From Nitrospirota bacterium (GTDB lineage Bacteria; Nitrospirota; Thermodesulfovibrionia; UBA6902): DNA of 64,000 nucleotides. Shown one piece after another: positions 8,228 through 16,892 of the stretch. Below the pieces are notes generated by a model that made no database searches, was not told the DNA's origin, and worked only from the letters and a program-made list of their open reading frames with translations. Numbering within the stretch: position 1 is the stretch's first letter; every line of letters begins with the position of its first letter. A program made the position numbers and the translations under genes. The stretch lies in the NCBI GenBank assembly GCA_016222905.1, contig JACRPZ010000068.1, positions 1 through 64,000 on the forward strand. The letters run 5' to 3'.

Positions 8228-9196
8228 GTGAAAGCCCTTGTATTCAGAAAGTCTCTTGAATTTCGTACAGATTATCCCGTTCCCGAACCGGGAAGGGATG
8301 AGGCGCTGGTACGTGTGAAACTCGCCGGGATCTGCAACACCGATCTCGAAATCACAAAGGGTTACATGAAATTTGAAGGAGTGCCGGGGCACGAGTTTGT
8401 GGGAAGAGTAGAAAGATCCGAAGGCAAAGACCTTGAAGGCAAACGCGTAACGGGAGAAATAAATATCGGCTGCGGCGAATGCCCTTTCTGCCGGAACAAC
8501 CTGCCGACCCATTGTCCAAACCGTTCAGTATTGGGAATCGCCCGCAGGGATGGGGCCTTTGCGGAATACGTTGCGATACCCGTAAAGAACCTGCATATCA
8601 TACCCGATTCTGTTTCTGACGAGGAGGCGGTATTCATTGAACCTCTTGCGGCCGCATTCGAGATCCTTGAACAGGTGAAGATAAAAAATTCCGACAGGGT
8701 ATGTGTCCTTGGCGATGGAAAACTCGGGTTGCTTGTGGGACAGGTGCTAAGTTTGACCGACTGCGATCTGGTCGTCGCTGGAAGGCACGTGGAGAAACTC
8801 TCCATACTTGAAAAGATGGGAATAAAGACAGAAATAGTTCCGGCAAAAGCCGGTGCCAGGCCCAGCCGGGGAGCGTTCGATATTGCAGTGGATTGCACCG
8901 GCTCTTCATACGGTATTCAAACAGCACTGGAGATAACAAAACCGAGAGGGACGATAATCCTCAAGACCACAGTCGCGCAGAACGTCGCCTTTGACCTGAA
9001 CAGCGTGGTTATAAATGAGATAACTATAATAGGTTCCAGGTGCGGTCCGTTCCATCGCGCGCTTGAAGCCATAGAAAAAAAGAGTGTTGAACTCAGGCCG
9101 ATGATCAGCAGGAGTTTTAACATTGAAGACGGCGTCGAAGCATTCGAATATGCTTCACAAAAGGGAGTGCTGAAAGTCCTTTTAAAAATAGATTAA
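8228..9196 (+). CDS. Zinc-dependent alcohol dehydrogenase-like MDR oxidoreductase
   Basis: 322 residues, medium-chain dehydrogenase family. The GroES-like catalytic half has zinc ligands Cys36 (GICNTD), His55-Glu56 (PGHEFVG) and the structural-zinc cysteines 82, 85, 88 and 96 (CGECPFC...HC). The Rossmann half carries VCVLGDGKLGLLVGQ. It should oxidise an alcohol or polyol with NAD(P); the substrate is not evident, and it is a little shorter than typical 340-350-residue members. Translation starts at GTG 8228 with AGGAG (8215-8219) upstream; no in-frame ATG is available before conserved residues. Confidence 0.9.
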   Translation: MKALVFRKSLEFRTDYPVPEPGRDEALVRVKLAGICNTDLEITKGYMKFEGVPGHEFVGRVERSEGKDLEGKRVTGEINIGCGECPFCRNNLPTHCPNRSVLGIARRDGAFAEYVAIPVKNLHIIPDSVSDEEAVFIEPLAAAFEILEQVKIKNSDRVCVLGDGKLGLLVGQVLSLTDCDLVVAGRHVEKLSILEKMGIKTEIVPAKAGARPSRGAFDIAVDCTGSSYGIQTALEITKPRGTIILKTTVAQNVAFDLNSVVINEITIIGSRCGPFHRALEAIEKKSVELRPMISRSFNIEDGVEAFEYASQKGVLKVLLKID

Positions 9197-9213
9197 TCTG
9201 AAAAATGCAATTA

Positions 9214-9393
9214 ACCACAGAGAACACAGAGGAAATATATTGATAGCAAAAGAAGAATTATACTTTATTGTGATTTTCTCTGTTCACTCTTTTATGAAAA
9301 GGTAAAGTTGATTGTTTCCCAAAAATATAAGTAGAGATCACAGAGAATTACTTGAATATTAAGGTGTTAAATGTCTCTGTGAACTCTGTGGTT
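9214..9393. repeat. Inverted repeat AACCACAGAGAACACAGAGG ... around a 140-bp spacer
   Basis: The arm 9214-9233 pairs with 9374-9393 at 17 of 20 positions. Internal pieces (TCTCTGTTCACTCT near 9280, GATCACAGAGAA near 9337) repeat the same motif. This CACAGAGAACACAGAG type of sequence is a familiar dispersed repeat. It occupies the gap between two convergent genes and could act as a bidirectional terminator. Confidence 0.6.
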
Positions 9394-9415
9394 TCATTTA
9401 AATGCATTTTATTGG

Positions 9416-11098
9416 TTAACTGAAAGGGAAATAAAGGCTGAAGGTTGAACCGGTGTTGACCTTACTCTCTATTTTAATGAAGCCGCCGTGTTCTTCCATG
9501 ATCTTCCTTGTAATCGAAAGGCCCAGCCCTGTTCCTTTCACAACCACTTTAGTCGTGAAAAAAGGCTCGAAGATCTTGTTCATATTCTCTTCACTGATCC
9601 CTTTTCCCGTATCCTTAACATTGACAGTAACGTAAGTCTGCTCGTTGACAACTTTTCTTCCAGTGGCCACGGAAAGAGTCCCCCCGGCGGGCATCGCGTC
9701 AATAGCATTTGAGAAGAGATTTTCGATCGCCTCCTGAACCTGTTCTTTATCTCCCTTTATATTCGGAATTTCCACAAAAGATCTCTCAATAATTATAGAG
9801 CGTTCCCCGGCCCTTTCCTCAAAAAGTCTCAATGCCTCTTTTATCACATCATGGACGTCAAACAATTCCTTCTGGGGGCTTGCACCTCTCGTGAAGGATA
9901 TGACGTTACGAAGGATGCTCTCCATCCTCGTGACTTCCGTTACAATGAATTCCGCGTATTCCCTCTCCTTCGTCCCCTCAACAGCCTTCTTCTGGAGTCT
10001 CCTTGCAAAACCTCCGATCGACGTCAATGGATTCCTGATCTCATCTGCAACATTGGCAGTGATTCTGCCGAGCGCTGAGAGTTTTTCGGCCTCTGCAAGC
10101 TGCTCCATGAGCCGGTGTTTTTCCGTTTCAACCTGATGGCGCTCGACAATACTGGCGAGGGCGCTTGCGATCGCCGTTAGAAACTCATCTTCTTCCTGCC
10201 TTCTCATGTGCCCTTCATGCACAAAGAGATTTATCACGCCTAATGTCTTTTCTCCTGATAGAATCGGGACGCAATAATGCCCATGGGGGAGTTTGCTTAA
10301 ATCCCGCATCTCATGACTCTCATCAACACAATCCGTGAATATTGTTGTACAGGATGCTGCTGCCTGGCCGTAGAGACATTTGCCGAATGGTACCTTCCGG
10401 CATGGGGACTGTTCCGAGTCGGGAATAGTACGAGGAGCCTTTAAAACCAGCACATCTGGATCGTCTTCCACGAGATAGATATATCCCTTTGGTTTAAGAG
10501 CGAGTCCCGGTATCGAGAGGATCAGTTCAAGAATGCTGTCCATCTGTTCCTCAAGCGAGACCGGCTGCAGAGAGACCTTCAGTACCGCGCTGATGACCTT
10601 TTGAATGTGATAGTTCCGTTCAATTTGATGCTCCGCCCTCTTGCGTTCTGTAATATCCCTGATCGCTCCTGTCGCGAGAAGCCCCTCATCGGTCTGCAGA
10701 GGGCTCAAGCTAATGTCAGCGGGGAATTCCGTGCCGTCTTTCCTGAGGGCAGTGATCTCAAGGTTGGTTCCCATTGGGCGAACGCGGGGACGTGAAAAAT
10801 AATCTGAAACGTTCTTATGGTGCGTTTTTCGAAACCGTTCAGGGATCAGGATTTCAAGGTCTTTTCCGCTCAGCTCCTGTTCTGAATATCCGAACATCTT
10901 TTCGAGTTGTGCATTGACGAGCACTATCTTGGACTCCGGGTTCACAAACACCAGGGCATCAGGAGCCGACTCGATAAGCCTGTTGTATCTCTCCTGTATA
11001 CTTACAAATTCGTATCTGCAAGCTTCCAGTTCATGGAACTTTTGCCGCATTTTTTCTTTTTCATCAATTAGCTGTTCTCTTGTCTTATGATCTGCCAT
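9416..11098 (-). CDS. PAS-GAF sensor kinase with Asp in place of the phospho-accepting His
   Basis: 560 residues, no membrane segment, so cytoplasmic. A coiled-coil start (1-35) leads to a PAS domain (about 36-150, LIESAPDALVFVNPESKI, ending GAIRDITERKRAE), a GAF domain (about 165-320) with several cysteines (233, 241, 250, 257, 276), then a HisKA-like dimerisation helix and an intact ATPase domain (ENLFSNAIDAM, DTGKGIS, KGTGLGLSITR). The H box reads TANVADEIRNPLTS: residue 352 is Asp (GAT at 10045-10043) where His is expected. The segment between the F box and G2 has two extra valines (TTKVVVKGTGLG). It cannot autophosphorylate in the usual way unless another residue substitutes. No response regulator is adjacent. 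Confidence 0.9.
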   Translation of the reverse strand: MADHKTREQLIDEKEKMRQKFHELEACRYEFVSIQERYNRLIESAPDALVFVNPESKIVLVNAQLEKMFGYSEQELSGKDLEILIPERFRKTHHKNVSDYFSRPRVRPMGTNLEITALRKDGTEFPADISLSPLQTDEGLLATGAIRDITERKRAEHQIERNYHIQKVISAVLKVSLQPVSLEEQMDSILELILSIPGLALKPKGYIYLVEDDPDVLVLKAPRTIPDSEQSPCRKVPFGKCLYGQAAASCTTIFTDCVDESHEMRDLSKLPHGHYCVPILSGEKTLGVINLFVHEGHMRRQEEDEFLTAIASALASIVERHQVETEKHRLMEQLAEAEKLSALGRITANVADEIRNPLTSIGGFARRLQKKAVEGTKEREYAEFIVTEVTRMESILRNVISFTRGASPQKELFDVHDVIKEALRLFEERAGERSIIIERSFVEIPNIKGDKEQVQEAIENLFSNAIDAMPAGGTLSVATGRKVVNEQTYVTVNVKDTGKGISEENMNKIFEPFFTTKVVVKGTGLGLSITRKIMEEHGGFIKIESKVNTGSTFSLYFPFS

Positions 11099-11162
11099 AA
11101 ATAAAGCCCTTCATTCTCATTCCTGCGCCATATCTCTGTCTTATTTAAGTTGATCTACCCTA

Positions 11163-11200
11163 AAACATTGTACCACTTCTAAGCCGGACTTTCTCCTTAT
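11163..11200. repeat. Dispersed repeat, copy 2 (partner at 6247-6285)
   Basis: AAACATTGTACCACTT followed by CTA and AGCCGGACTTTCTCCTTAT. It matches the element at 6247-6285 apart from a 1-nt gap and a few substitutions. It lies upstream of the PAS-GAF kinase gene in the same orientation as the first copy lies to the antiporter gene. Confidence 0.6.
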
Positions 11201-11280
11201 GACTAGACCAGTTTTGAGTCATCTATCGTTTAGAAAAACAAAGGTGAATGTGACACAAAAATTTAGGGGGGGGTGAGAGA

Positions 11281-12609
11281 TTACTTCTTAAGGATCCGCC
11301 AGAGGCTTGTCCTTGAAATACCGAGAAGGTCTGCTGCTTTTGATTTATTGTCTTCCACAAATTCAAGCACCTTTTCCGCGTATTCCTTATTCAATTCGTC
11401 AATTGTCTTTATCTTCTTGGAAGTGATTGTTTCAACCTGAAATAATTTTATGCTCTGCGGAAGGCTCTCAGGCTGTATAAGGGAAGTCTTCTCTAAAATA
11501 ACGGCACGTTCTATAATGTTTTCAAGCTCCCTTACATTGCCGGGGAAATTGTATGACATGAGCATATCCATCGCTTCTTTGTTGAAATCGCTTATCTTTT
11601 TATTTATCTTTTTGGAATGCTTTTCCAAAAAATGAATGCTGAGCGGGAGAATATCCCCCCTTCGCTCTCTTAGCGGCGGGATATGAATATCCATGACATT
11701 GAGCCTGTAGAATAGATCCTCCCTGAATTTTCCATCAGATACAAGCGTATTGATATTCTGATTTGTTGCGGTAATGAACCTGACGTCAACCTTGATTGAC
11801 CTTGTGCCGCCTACACGCAGGAACTCTTTGTCCTCAATGACCTTAAGCAGTTTTGCCTGAAGCGATGTTGACATCTCAGCTATCTCGTCAAGAAACAATG
11901 TGCCGGAATTAGCGATTTCAATGAGCCCCTGTTTTGCGACAACAGCTCCTGTGAACGCTCCTCTTTCATGTCCGAAGAGTTCGCTTGCAAGAAGTTCTTC
12001 TGTGAAGATCGCGCAGTTTACAGCAAGGAACGGTTTTTCTTTGCGAGGGCCTGTGTAGTGGATGAGCTTTGCCACAAGCCCTTTGCCTGCGCCGCTCTCT
12101 CCGGTCAGCAGAACATTGCAGCCGGAATTCATTATGCTGTTTATAATCTCTATCACCCTTTTCATAACCTTGCTTTTTGCTATGAAGGGGTAATCCCTGC
12201 CTATTCCCAGAGAGACCTTAAGGGCTATATTCTCTTTTTGTAAGCTTTTTTTTTCCTGAATCTTTTTGATCTTGAGGCCCAGTTCGTCGAGATTAAAGGG
12301 TTTGGTGAGGTAGTCGGATGCGCCTTTCTTCATCGCCTCTACCGCTGATTCAATGCTTCCGAAGCCTGTGACTATTATTACGTCTGTGCCCGGATAACTC
12401 TCCTTTACTTTGCCGAGGAGCGTTATGCCGTCCATGCCGGGCATTTTTATATCGGCAATGAGAATGTCAAATTCCTCTTTCTCCAGCTTATTGAAGGCGT
12501 CAATGCCGTTATTGACGCCTGTAACAGCATACCCATCGCTCTCCAGAGCGTACTTGAGGTGCTTCAGCGTTATCTCTTCGTCCTCTGCAATCAGAATATT
12601 AAGGCTCAT
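11281..12609 (-). CDS. Sigma-54-dependent response regulator, NtrC family
   Basis: 442 residues in three domains. The receiver (1-120) has the acidic pocket AEDEE and phospho-accepting Asp53 (ILIADIKMPGMDG). The AAA+ domain (about 140-370) has Walker A GESGAGKG, the sigma-54 contact loop GAFTGA, Walker B-type TLFLDEIAEM and the arginine-finger region. The C-terminal Fis-type helix-turn-helix reads NKSKAADLLGISRTSLWRILKK. It activates sigma-54 promoters when phosphorylated. It overlaps the upstream kinase gene by 4 nt (12606-12609), so the two form a translationally coupled pair; target genes are not evident. Confidence 0.95.
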   Translation of the reverse strand: MSLNILIAEDEEITLKHLKYALESDGYAVTGVNNGIDAFNKLEKEEFDILIADIKMPGMDGITLLGKVKESYPGTDVIIVTGFGSIESAVEAMKKGASDYLTKPFNLDELGLKIKKIQEKKSLQKENIALKVSLGIGRDYPFIAKSKVMKRVIEIINSIMNSGCNVLLTGESGAGKGLVAKLIHYTGPRKEKPFLAVNCAIFTEELLASELFGHERGAFTGAVVAKQGLIEIANSGTLFLDEIAEMSTSLQAKLLKVIEDKEFLRVGGTRSIKVDVRFITATNQNINTLVSDGKFREDLFYRLNVMDIHIPPLRERRGDILPLSIHFLEKHSKKINKKISDFNKEAMDMLMSYNFPGNVRELENIIERAVILEKTSLIQPESLPQSIKLFQVETITSKKIKTIDELNKEYAEKVLEFVEDNKSKAADLLGISRTSLWRILKK

Positions 12610-14174
12610 TCCTCTCCCGGCAGCGTTATCGTAAATGTCGTTCCCTTCTCAGGTTCGCTTTCGACGTCTATTTTACCATTATGCTTTGTAATTATATTGT
12701 AAGCGATTGCAAGTCCTAATCCGGTTCCTTTCTCCTTTGTCGTAAAGAACGGATCAAAGATCCGTGACATGTCTTTAGGCAAGATCCCCTTGCCTGTGTC
12801 TGAGATTTTGATCTGAACGCTATTATTGATCCGCTCAATAATGATCCCCAGTACGCCTTTCCCTTCCATAGCGTCAACTGCGTTGCCGAAGAGGTTTATA
12901 AAGACCTGTTCCATCAGATGCCTGTCCGCGGGGAGTTCAATATTCTTAGGGGCTGTGAGACTAAATTGCACATTGAGCATCTCTCCTGACATCTTCATCT
13001 GGTTCAGCATGTCATTAATGAGATTGACTATATTTATCATCTTTAATTCAGGCCCCTTCTCCCTTGCAAACTCAAGAAGGTCGCTGACTATCCTTTTTAC
13101 TCTGAGAGTCTGCGAAGAGATGTCCCTGACGCTCTCGGTGATTATCTCGGGGCAGACGTCAATCTCCATTATCCGGTCTATCTCTCTGGATAATATCTGA
13201 GATGCGAGATAAATATTGTTAAGCGGGTTGTTAAGTTCATGTGCAACGCCGGAGGCAAGAGTTCCTATAGATGCCAGTTTCCTGCTCTGGAGGAGTTCTT
13301 CATTCTTTCTGATGAGCTCCTTGTCCCTTGCTATCAGGTCAGCCTCCATCTTATTAAAGGTCTTGATCAGCAATCCTATCTCATCCTGTTTTTCCGGAAT
13401 TTTCAGGGATGAAAAGTGGCCTTTGCCTGTCTCTTCAATCGCATCCGATAAAATCTTCAGGCGTTTTACAATGCTCTGGCTTATGCCGAAAAATGCCCAT
13501 AGCCCCACAAAGAGGAACATCGGGAAGAGGATTAGCGCTGTCTTCTGCGACGCGGCTATTGCCTTGTCAACCTTCTCCCTCGCTGACTTATCCATGTCAT
13601 TGGCTATGGTAAGTATCTCTTCTCCGTCCTTTCTTATGGCGGTCATCTCGGTATTCAACTCCTGAAGATTTGTAATTATTAAATCATCTTCACTGAGCGG
13701 GAAGGTCTTCTTTAAAAGCTCCGCGTTTATGATGGGACGTTCCAGAAATGTAGATTCAATAAGCTCAAAGAAAACAGAATACCGGGAATCAGACGGTTTA
13801 AGTTTTGTCAGCCTCTCCTGCACTTCACGGAAGATTCTCTCAATGCGATTGAACTTCTGCTCATATTCGTCAATCCTTTCTCCAAGCTCAAGGAGTTCCT
13901 GGTTCTTGTAAGCGCTTCTGCCCTGATTAAGGAGAAGTCTTATATCATTTAAATAAGTATGAACTTTCATAATTGCGCTGACATCCATATAAAGGAAAAA
14001 GTTCTTTTCATGACGCCTTAGCTGCAAGGATTTGCTTCTGAGGTTGTCAGAGAGTTCAAGGTAGCGTATTTCTCGCCTTATCTCTATGAAACTGGTATAG
14101 GCAAAGACCATCAGAACGACAATAATTATTGAGCTTGTGAGAAAACCGAGGATTATCTTCTTCTTCAAAGACAT
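12606..14174 (-). CDS. Sensor histidine kinase, partner of the NtrC-type regulator
   Basis: 522 residues, membrane-bound. TM1 about 8-28, a periplasmic helical sensor with LQLRRHEKNFFLY (51-63), TM2 about 212-233, HAMP, then HisKA with His312 (GVAHELNNPLNNIYLA) and an ATPase domain (NLFGNAVDAM, DTGKGILP, KGTGLGLAIAYNI). It is a paralogue of the 157-1713 kinase, alike at the N-terminus, in domain order and in the kinase core. It starts the coupled kinase-regulator operon. The nearby remnant at 14222-14380 shows that a third NtrC-type gene once lay upstream. Confidence 0.94.
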   Translation of the reverse strand: MSLKKKIILGFLTSSIIIVVLMVFAYTSFIEIRREIRYLELSDNLRSKSLQLRRHEKNFFLYMDVSAIMKVHTYLNDIRLLLNQGRSAYKNQELLELGERIDEYEQKFNRIERIFREVQERLTKLKPSDSRYSVFFELIESTFLERPIINAELLKKTFPLSEDDLIITNLQELNTEMTAIRKDGEEILTIANDMDKSAREKVDKAIAASQKTALILFPMFLFVGLWAFFGISQSIVKRLKILSDAIEETGKGHFSSLKIPEKQDEIGLLIKTFNKMEADLIARDKELIRKNEELLQSRKLASIGTLASGVAHELNNPLNNIYLASQILSREIDRIMEIDVCPEIITESVRDISSQTLRVKRIVSDLLEFAREKGPELKMINIVNLINDMLNQMKMSGEMLNVQFSLTAPKNIELPADRHLMEQVFINLFGNAVDAMEGKGVLGIIIERINNSVQIKISDTGKGILPKDMSRIFDPFFTTKEKGTGLGLAIAYNIITKHNGKIDVESEPEKGTTFTITLPGEE

Positions 14175-14221
14175 GGTGAATTATATTATCACTAACGAAT
14201 GTAAAAGAAAAATACCGATAG

Positions 14222-14380
14222 AAAAAAGGGAGGATACGTTCTCTTGAGGATCAGGAGATGCGTTATGTCCAATGGGTATTAAAAGAAGCGGGCGGCAACA
14301 GGACAGTAGCAGCGCAGATACTCGGAATAGACAGGGTATCTCTCTGGAGAAAGCTGAAGAAGTACGGCTTGGAGGAGTAA
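14222..14380 (+). pseudogene. Remnant of an NtrC-family regulator (Fis-type HTH tail)
   Basis: After an in-frame TAG (14219-14221) the plus strand reads an open C-terminal tail of about 52 residues ending at TAA 14378-14380. It contains LEDQEMRYVQWVLKEAGGN, then RTVAAQILGIDRVSLWRKLK and KYGLEE, which is the standard Fis-like DNA-binding helix-turn-helix at the end of sigma-54 activators. No receiver or AAA+ domain precedes it and there is no start codon with a ribosome site. It is therefore a truncated gene, oriented opposite to the intact pair at 11281-14174. Confidence 0.8.
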
Positions 14381-14391
14381 GATAATTCAGA

Positions 14392-14431
14392 AAGAGAAAA
14401 TGCCCCTGAATTCTCAAGGGCATTTTCTCTT
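14392..14431. terminator. Bidirectional hairpin terminator, 14-bp perfect stem
   Basis: AAGAGAAAATGCCC (14392-14405) pairs perfectly with GGGCATTTTCTCTT (14418-14431) around a 12-nt loop. Each flank of the stem ends in A/T-rich sequence, so it can stop transcription from both the regulator remnant on the plus strand and the secreted protein gene on the minus strand. Confidence 0.8.
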
Positions 14432-14455
14432 GTTCCGTAATGGATTAGGAACAAC

Positions 14456-14854
14456 TTATTTCTTTTCAGCAGGGGCCGCCGGCTTTTTGGCTGCAGGAGC
14501 GAGGACGAGATCAATGCGCTTTGCTGTATTCTTCCCGTCGGCTTCAGTATATCTAACCACTACCTTATCTCCTGCCTTAATGTCCGCAAGAGCCTTTTTC
14601 TCGTTGCCGATCATTACCTTGGTTTTGTCGTTAACCATAAGCATGACATCGCCTTTTTTGCCTTTTACCACAACGGTATTAGCCGCTGCATTAACTGAAA
14701 CAACGTCACCGGTTACCTGACGGTGTGCCGGTTTCACTGCAGGAGCAGCCGCCGCTGGTGCCGCGGTTTCCTTATTCTCTACTGCAACGGTCAGCGATGC
14801 AAATACAAACACTATGGTCAATGCGATCATAAATGCTATTGATTTTTTCATCAT
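14456..14854 (-). CDS. Secreted Ala/Pro-rich protein with a DUF5666-like beta domain
   Basis: About 132 residues. The ATG at 14854 is preferred because AGGAGG lies 5-6 nt upstream; the GTG two codons earlier overlaps that ribosome site. A signal peptide (IAFMIALTIVFVFASLTVA) is followed by an Ala/Pro linker, a small beta-rich domain (about 45-118: TGDVVSVNAAANTVVVKGKK, VNDKTKVMIG, IKAGDKVVVRYTE) and a Lys/Pro/Ala tail. The GxVxxVN...TVVVKG...D.V.V.Y pattern resembles small OB-like exported domains such as DUF5666. The adjacent gene encodes a second protein of the same plan. Function unknown; probably periplasmic. Confidence 0.8.
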   Translation of the reverse strand: MMKKSIAFMIALTIVFVFASLTVAVENKETAAPAAAAPAVKPAHRQVTGDVVSVNAAANTVVVKGKKGDVMLMVNDKTKVMIGNEKKALADIKAGDKVVVRYTEADGKNTAKRIDLVLAPAAKKPAAPAEKK

Positions 14855-14911
14855 ATTCACCTCCTTTCTTATACAGGATACCTAATGTCTTGTTAAAACA
14901 GTTTACTGCCG

Positions 14912-15283
14912 TCACTTAACTATCTTGACAGATGTTGCTTCGTTTACACCTTCCTTTGTGGTTATATATTTTACTTTCACTAACATATCCTTTGTTATCT
15001 TATCCAGATTAACAGGTTTCCAGTTAATATCGTAAATAGTTGTGGTGGATTTAACCAGAAAAGTGATCTTCTTATTGCCCTTATCCGTCACCAGCAGTTC
15101 TGATCTTATTTCTTTTGCAGGATTGGCTAATGATACGGAGTCAACCTTTCCTGTTAAACTCTTTGGCTTAGGCATGAGTGAAGGAGTTATGCTTATAAGC
15201 TGAGTCTGCTGCTGAGCAAAGCTTAAAACGGAAAAACTGCCAAAAAAAATCAGAGAGATTAATATAATTATTGATTGCTTCAT
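14912..15283 (-). CDS. Secreted small beta-domain protein (DUF5666-like)
   Basis: About 123 residues from the ATG at 15283; a GTG three codons upstream is possible, and neither has a strong ribosome site. The signal peptide (IIILISLIFFGSFSVLSFA) is followed by a domain with LTGKVDSVSLA, ELLVTDKGNKKITFLVKSTT and DMLVKVKYITTKEG. This has the same order of strands as the neighbour at 14456-14854, so the two are probably diverged duplicates exported to the periplasm. They are separated by about 60 nt and may be cotranscribed. Confidence 0.78.
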   Translation of the reverse strand: MKQSIIILISLIFFGSFSVLSFAQQQTQLISITPSLMPKPKSLTGKVDSVSLANPAKEIRSELLVTDKGNKKITFLVKSTTTIYDINWKPVNLDKITKDMLVKVKYITTKEGVNEATSVKIVK

Positions 15284-15410
15284 ATTTCTCACTATACTTT
15301 CAGCAATAGATTACAACATTGATGATTAAGCTGTTATTAAAATAAGATTAAAAAATTTTAATCCGGAACCTTCGTCATTGCAAGAAACAGAGTCCCTATG
15401 GGAATAAAGG

Positions 15411-16886
15411 CTATCGATGCAAGGGGAGAAAAACAATAAAGGTTGCGCCAAGGCCGGGCTTACTATACGCCTCAATTCTCCCCCTGTGTGCTTCGGCAAT
15501 TGATTTGGCTATGCTTAAACCCAGGCCGAATCCTGAAGCGGCGCGGGATTTATCAATATGATAAAAGCGGTCAAATATATGAGGAATATCTTCTTCTGAT
15601 ATCCCTATCCCTGTATCGCTGATACTTATCTTCACAAACTCTTTTTCTTCGGTTATCTGTATTTCCACCCTGCCGGACTGAGGCGTATACTTAATCGCAT
15701 TATCCAGCAGATTAAGAAAAAGCCGCTTAAGCTTTTCCTTGTCGCCCTGAAGGAGCAACTTCTTGCAAGCGGAGACATTAAAATCAATATTCTTCTGGTG
15801 TGCAAGAATGTTTATATCCTCTGCAATCTCCAATAAAAGAACGCTGATGTCAAGAGGAGTTGTCTCAAGGGTGATAACATTGCTGTCAAAACGCGCTATC
15901 ATGAGCAGATCCTCAACGATCGCAGTGAGCCGGTCCACCTCTTCAAGATTACTGCGCAGGAGTGAATCGTATTCGGCTCCTGAGCGGCTTCTCTGCAAGG
16001 AAACTTCCAGTTCTCCTTTTAAAATAGCCAAAGGGGTCTTCAGTTCATGCGTAAGGTCTTCAATAAATCTTTTCTGTGAAGAAAAAGAATTTTCAAGCCT
16101 TAACAACATCTCATTAAAGGTATCGGCCAATCTTCGTATTTCATCCCTGGTACCTGGAACAGGAATTCTCATCTTCATGTTCTCAGCGGTGATGTGATGT
16201 ATGCTATCTATCATCCTGTCAACAGGACTTAACGTGATCTTTGCCAGGAGCGCCCCGATCATGCCGGTCACAAAAACGGTAAGAGGCAATAGGATAAACA
16301 ATAACAGCCTGAGATTATTCAGCGTCTCCTCAACTGTGCCGGTTTGACTTGAAACTTCTACGATATAAGAAATGCTATTTTCTTCGATTACCGGTATTGT
16401 AAAGGTCCTCAACGTCTGCTGCTTACCCTGTCTGAATTCCGCATTAACAGTTTCAAAATGGCCGTTCTTTTTTGATACATATTCTGAAAAGTGTTTCTCC
16501 ACGTTCATGATGTCCGGTATATCCTTTGAAGATGCTATGAGCTTCCCGCTGGCATCAAATACCTGGATAATGATATTCACCAGTCTGGGATCTTTGGTCC
16601 TCTCTTCGACCCAGCGCTGCGCGATCTTTGCGAAGTTTATGTTGTTGCTCTTGCTGAAGACATCCAGCTTAACCCCTTCTTCTATGGATTCCAACCTTTC
16701 TTTTTCCCAGTAGGTATCAATGGAATCTATAACGCCAGCGGCCCTTGAGCGTAACAATTGGTCCAGGTCATCATATGATTTCTTGCTGAGATTCTGATAA
16801 AGAAGCGCGCTGAACAGGGACAGCGTCAGGGTCAATACAAGCATGTACCAGAGAATGATCTTAAACCTTATAGAGCGTATAAACAT
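15411..16886 (-). CDS. Sensor histidine kinase, OmpR-pair type (CusS-like architecture)
   Basis: 491 residues. TM1 (about 9-30), a periplasmic domain of about 165 residues, TM2 (about 193-214), HAMP, HisKA with His280 (FIEDLTHELKTPLAIL), and an ATPase domain with NLLDNAIKYTP, DTGIGIS and SGFGLGLSIAKSI. The layout and length match heavy-metal-type sensors (CusS/SilS), but no metal-binding residues or efflux genes are visible nearby, so the ligand is unknown. It follows its regulator gene by 6 nt in one operon, regulator first. Confidence 0.93.
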   Translation of the reverse strand: MFIRSIRFKIILWYMLVLTLTLSLFSALLYQNLSKKSYDDLDQLLRSRAAGVIDSIDTYWEKERLESIEEGVKLDVFSKSNNINFAKIAQRWVEERTKDPRLVNIIIQVFDASGKLIASSKDIPDIMNVEKHFSEYVSKKNGHFETVNAEFRQGKQQTLRTFTIPVIEENSISYIVEVSSQTGTVEETLNNLRLLLFILLPLTVFVTGMIGALLAKITLSPVDRMIDSIHHITAENMKMRIPVPGTRDEIRRLADTFNEMLLRLENSFSSQKRFIEDLTHELKTPLAILKGELEVSLQRSRSGAEYDSLLRSNLEEVDRLTAIVEDLLMIARFDSNVITLETTPLDISVLLLEIAEDINILAHQKNIDFNVSACKKLLLQGDKEKLKRLFLNLLDNAIKYTPQSGRVEIQITEEKEFVKISISDTGIGISEEDIPHIFDRFYHIDKSRAASGFGLGLSIAKSIAEAHRGRIEAYSKPGLGATFIVFLPLHR

Positions 16887-16892
16887 GCATGG

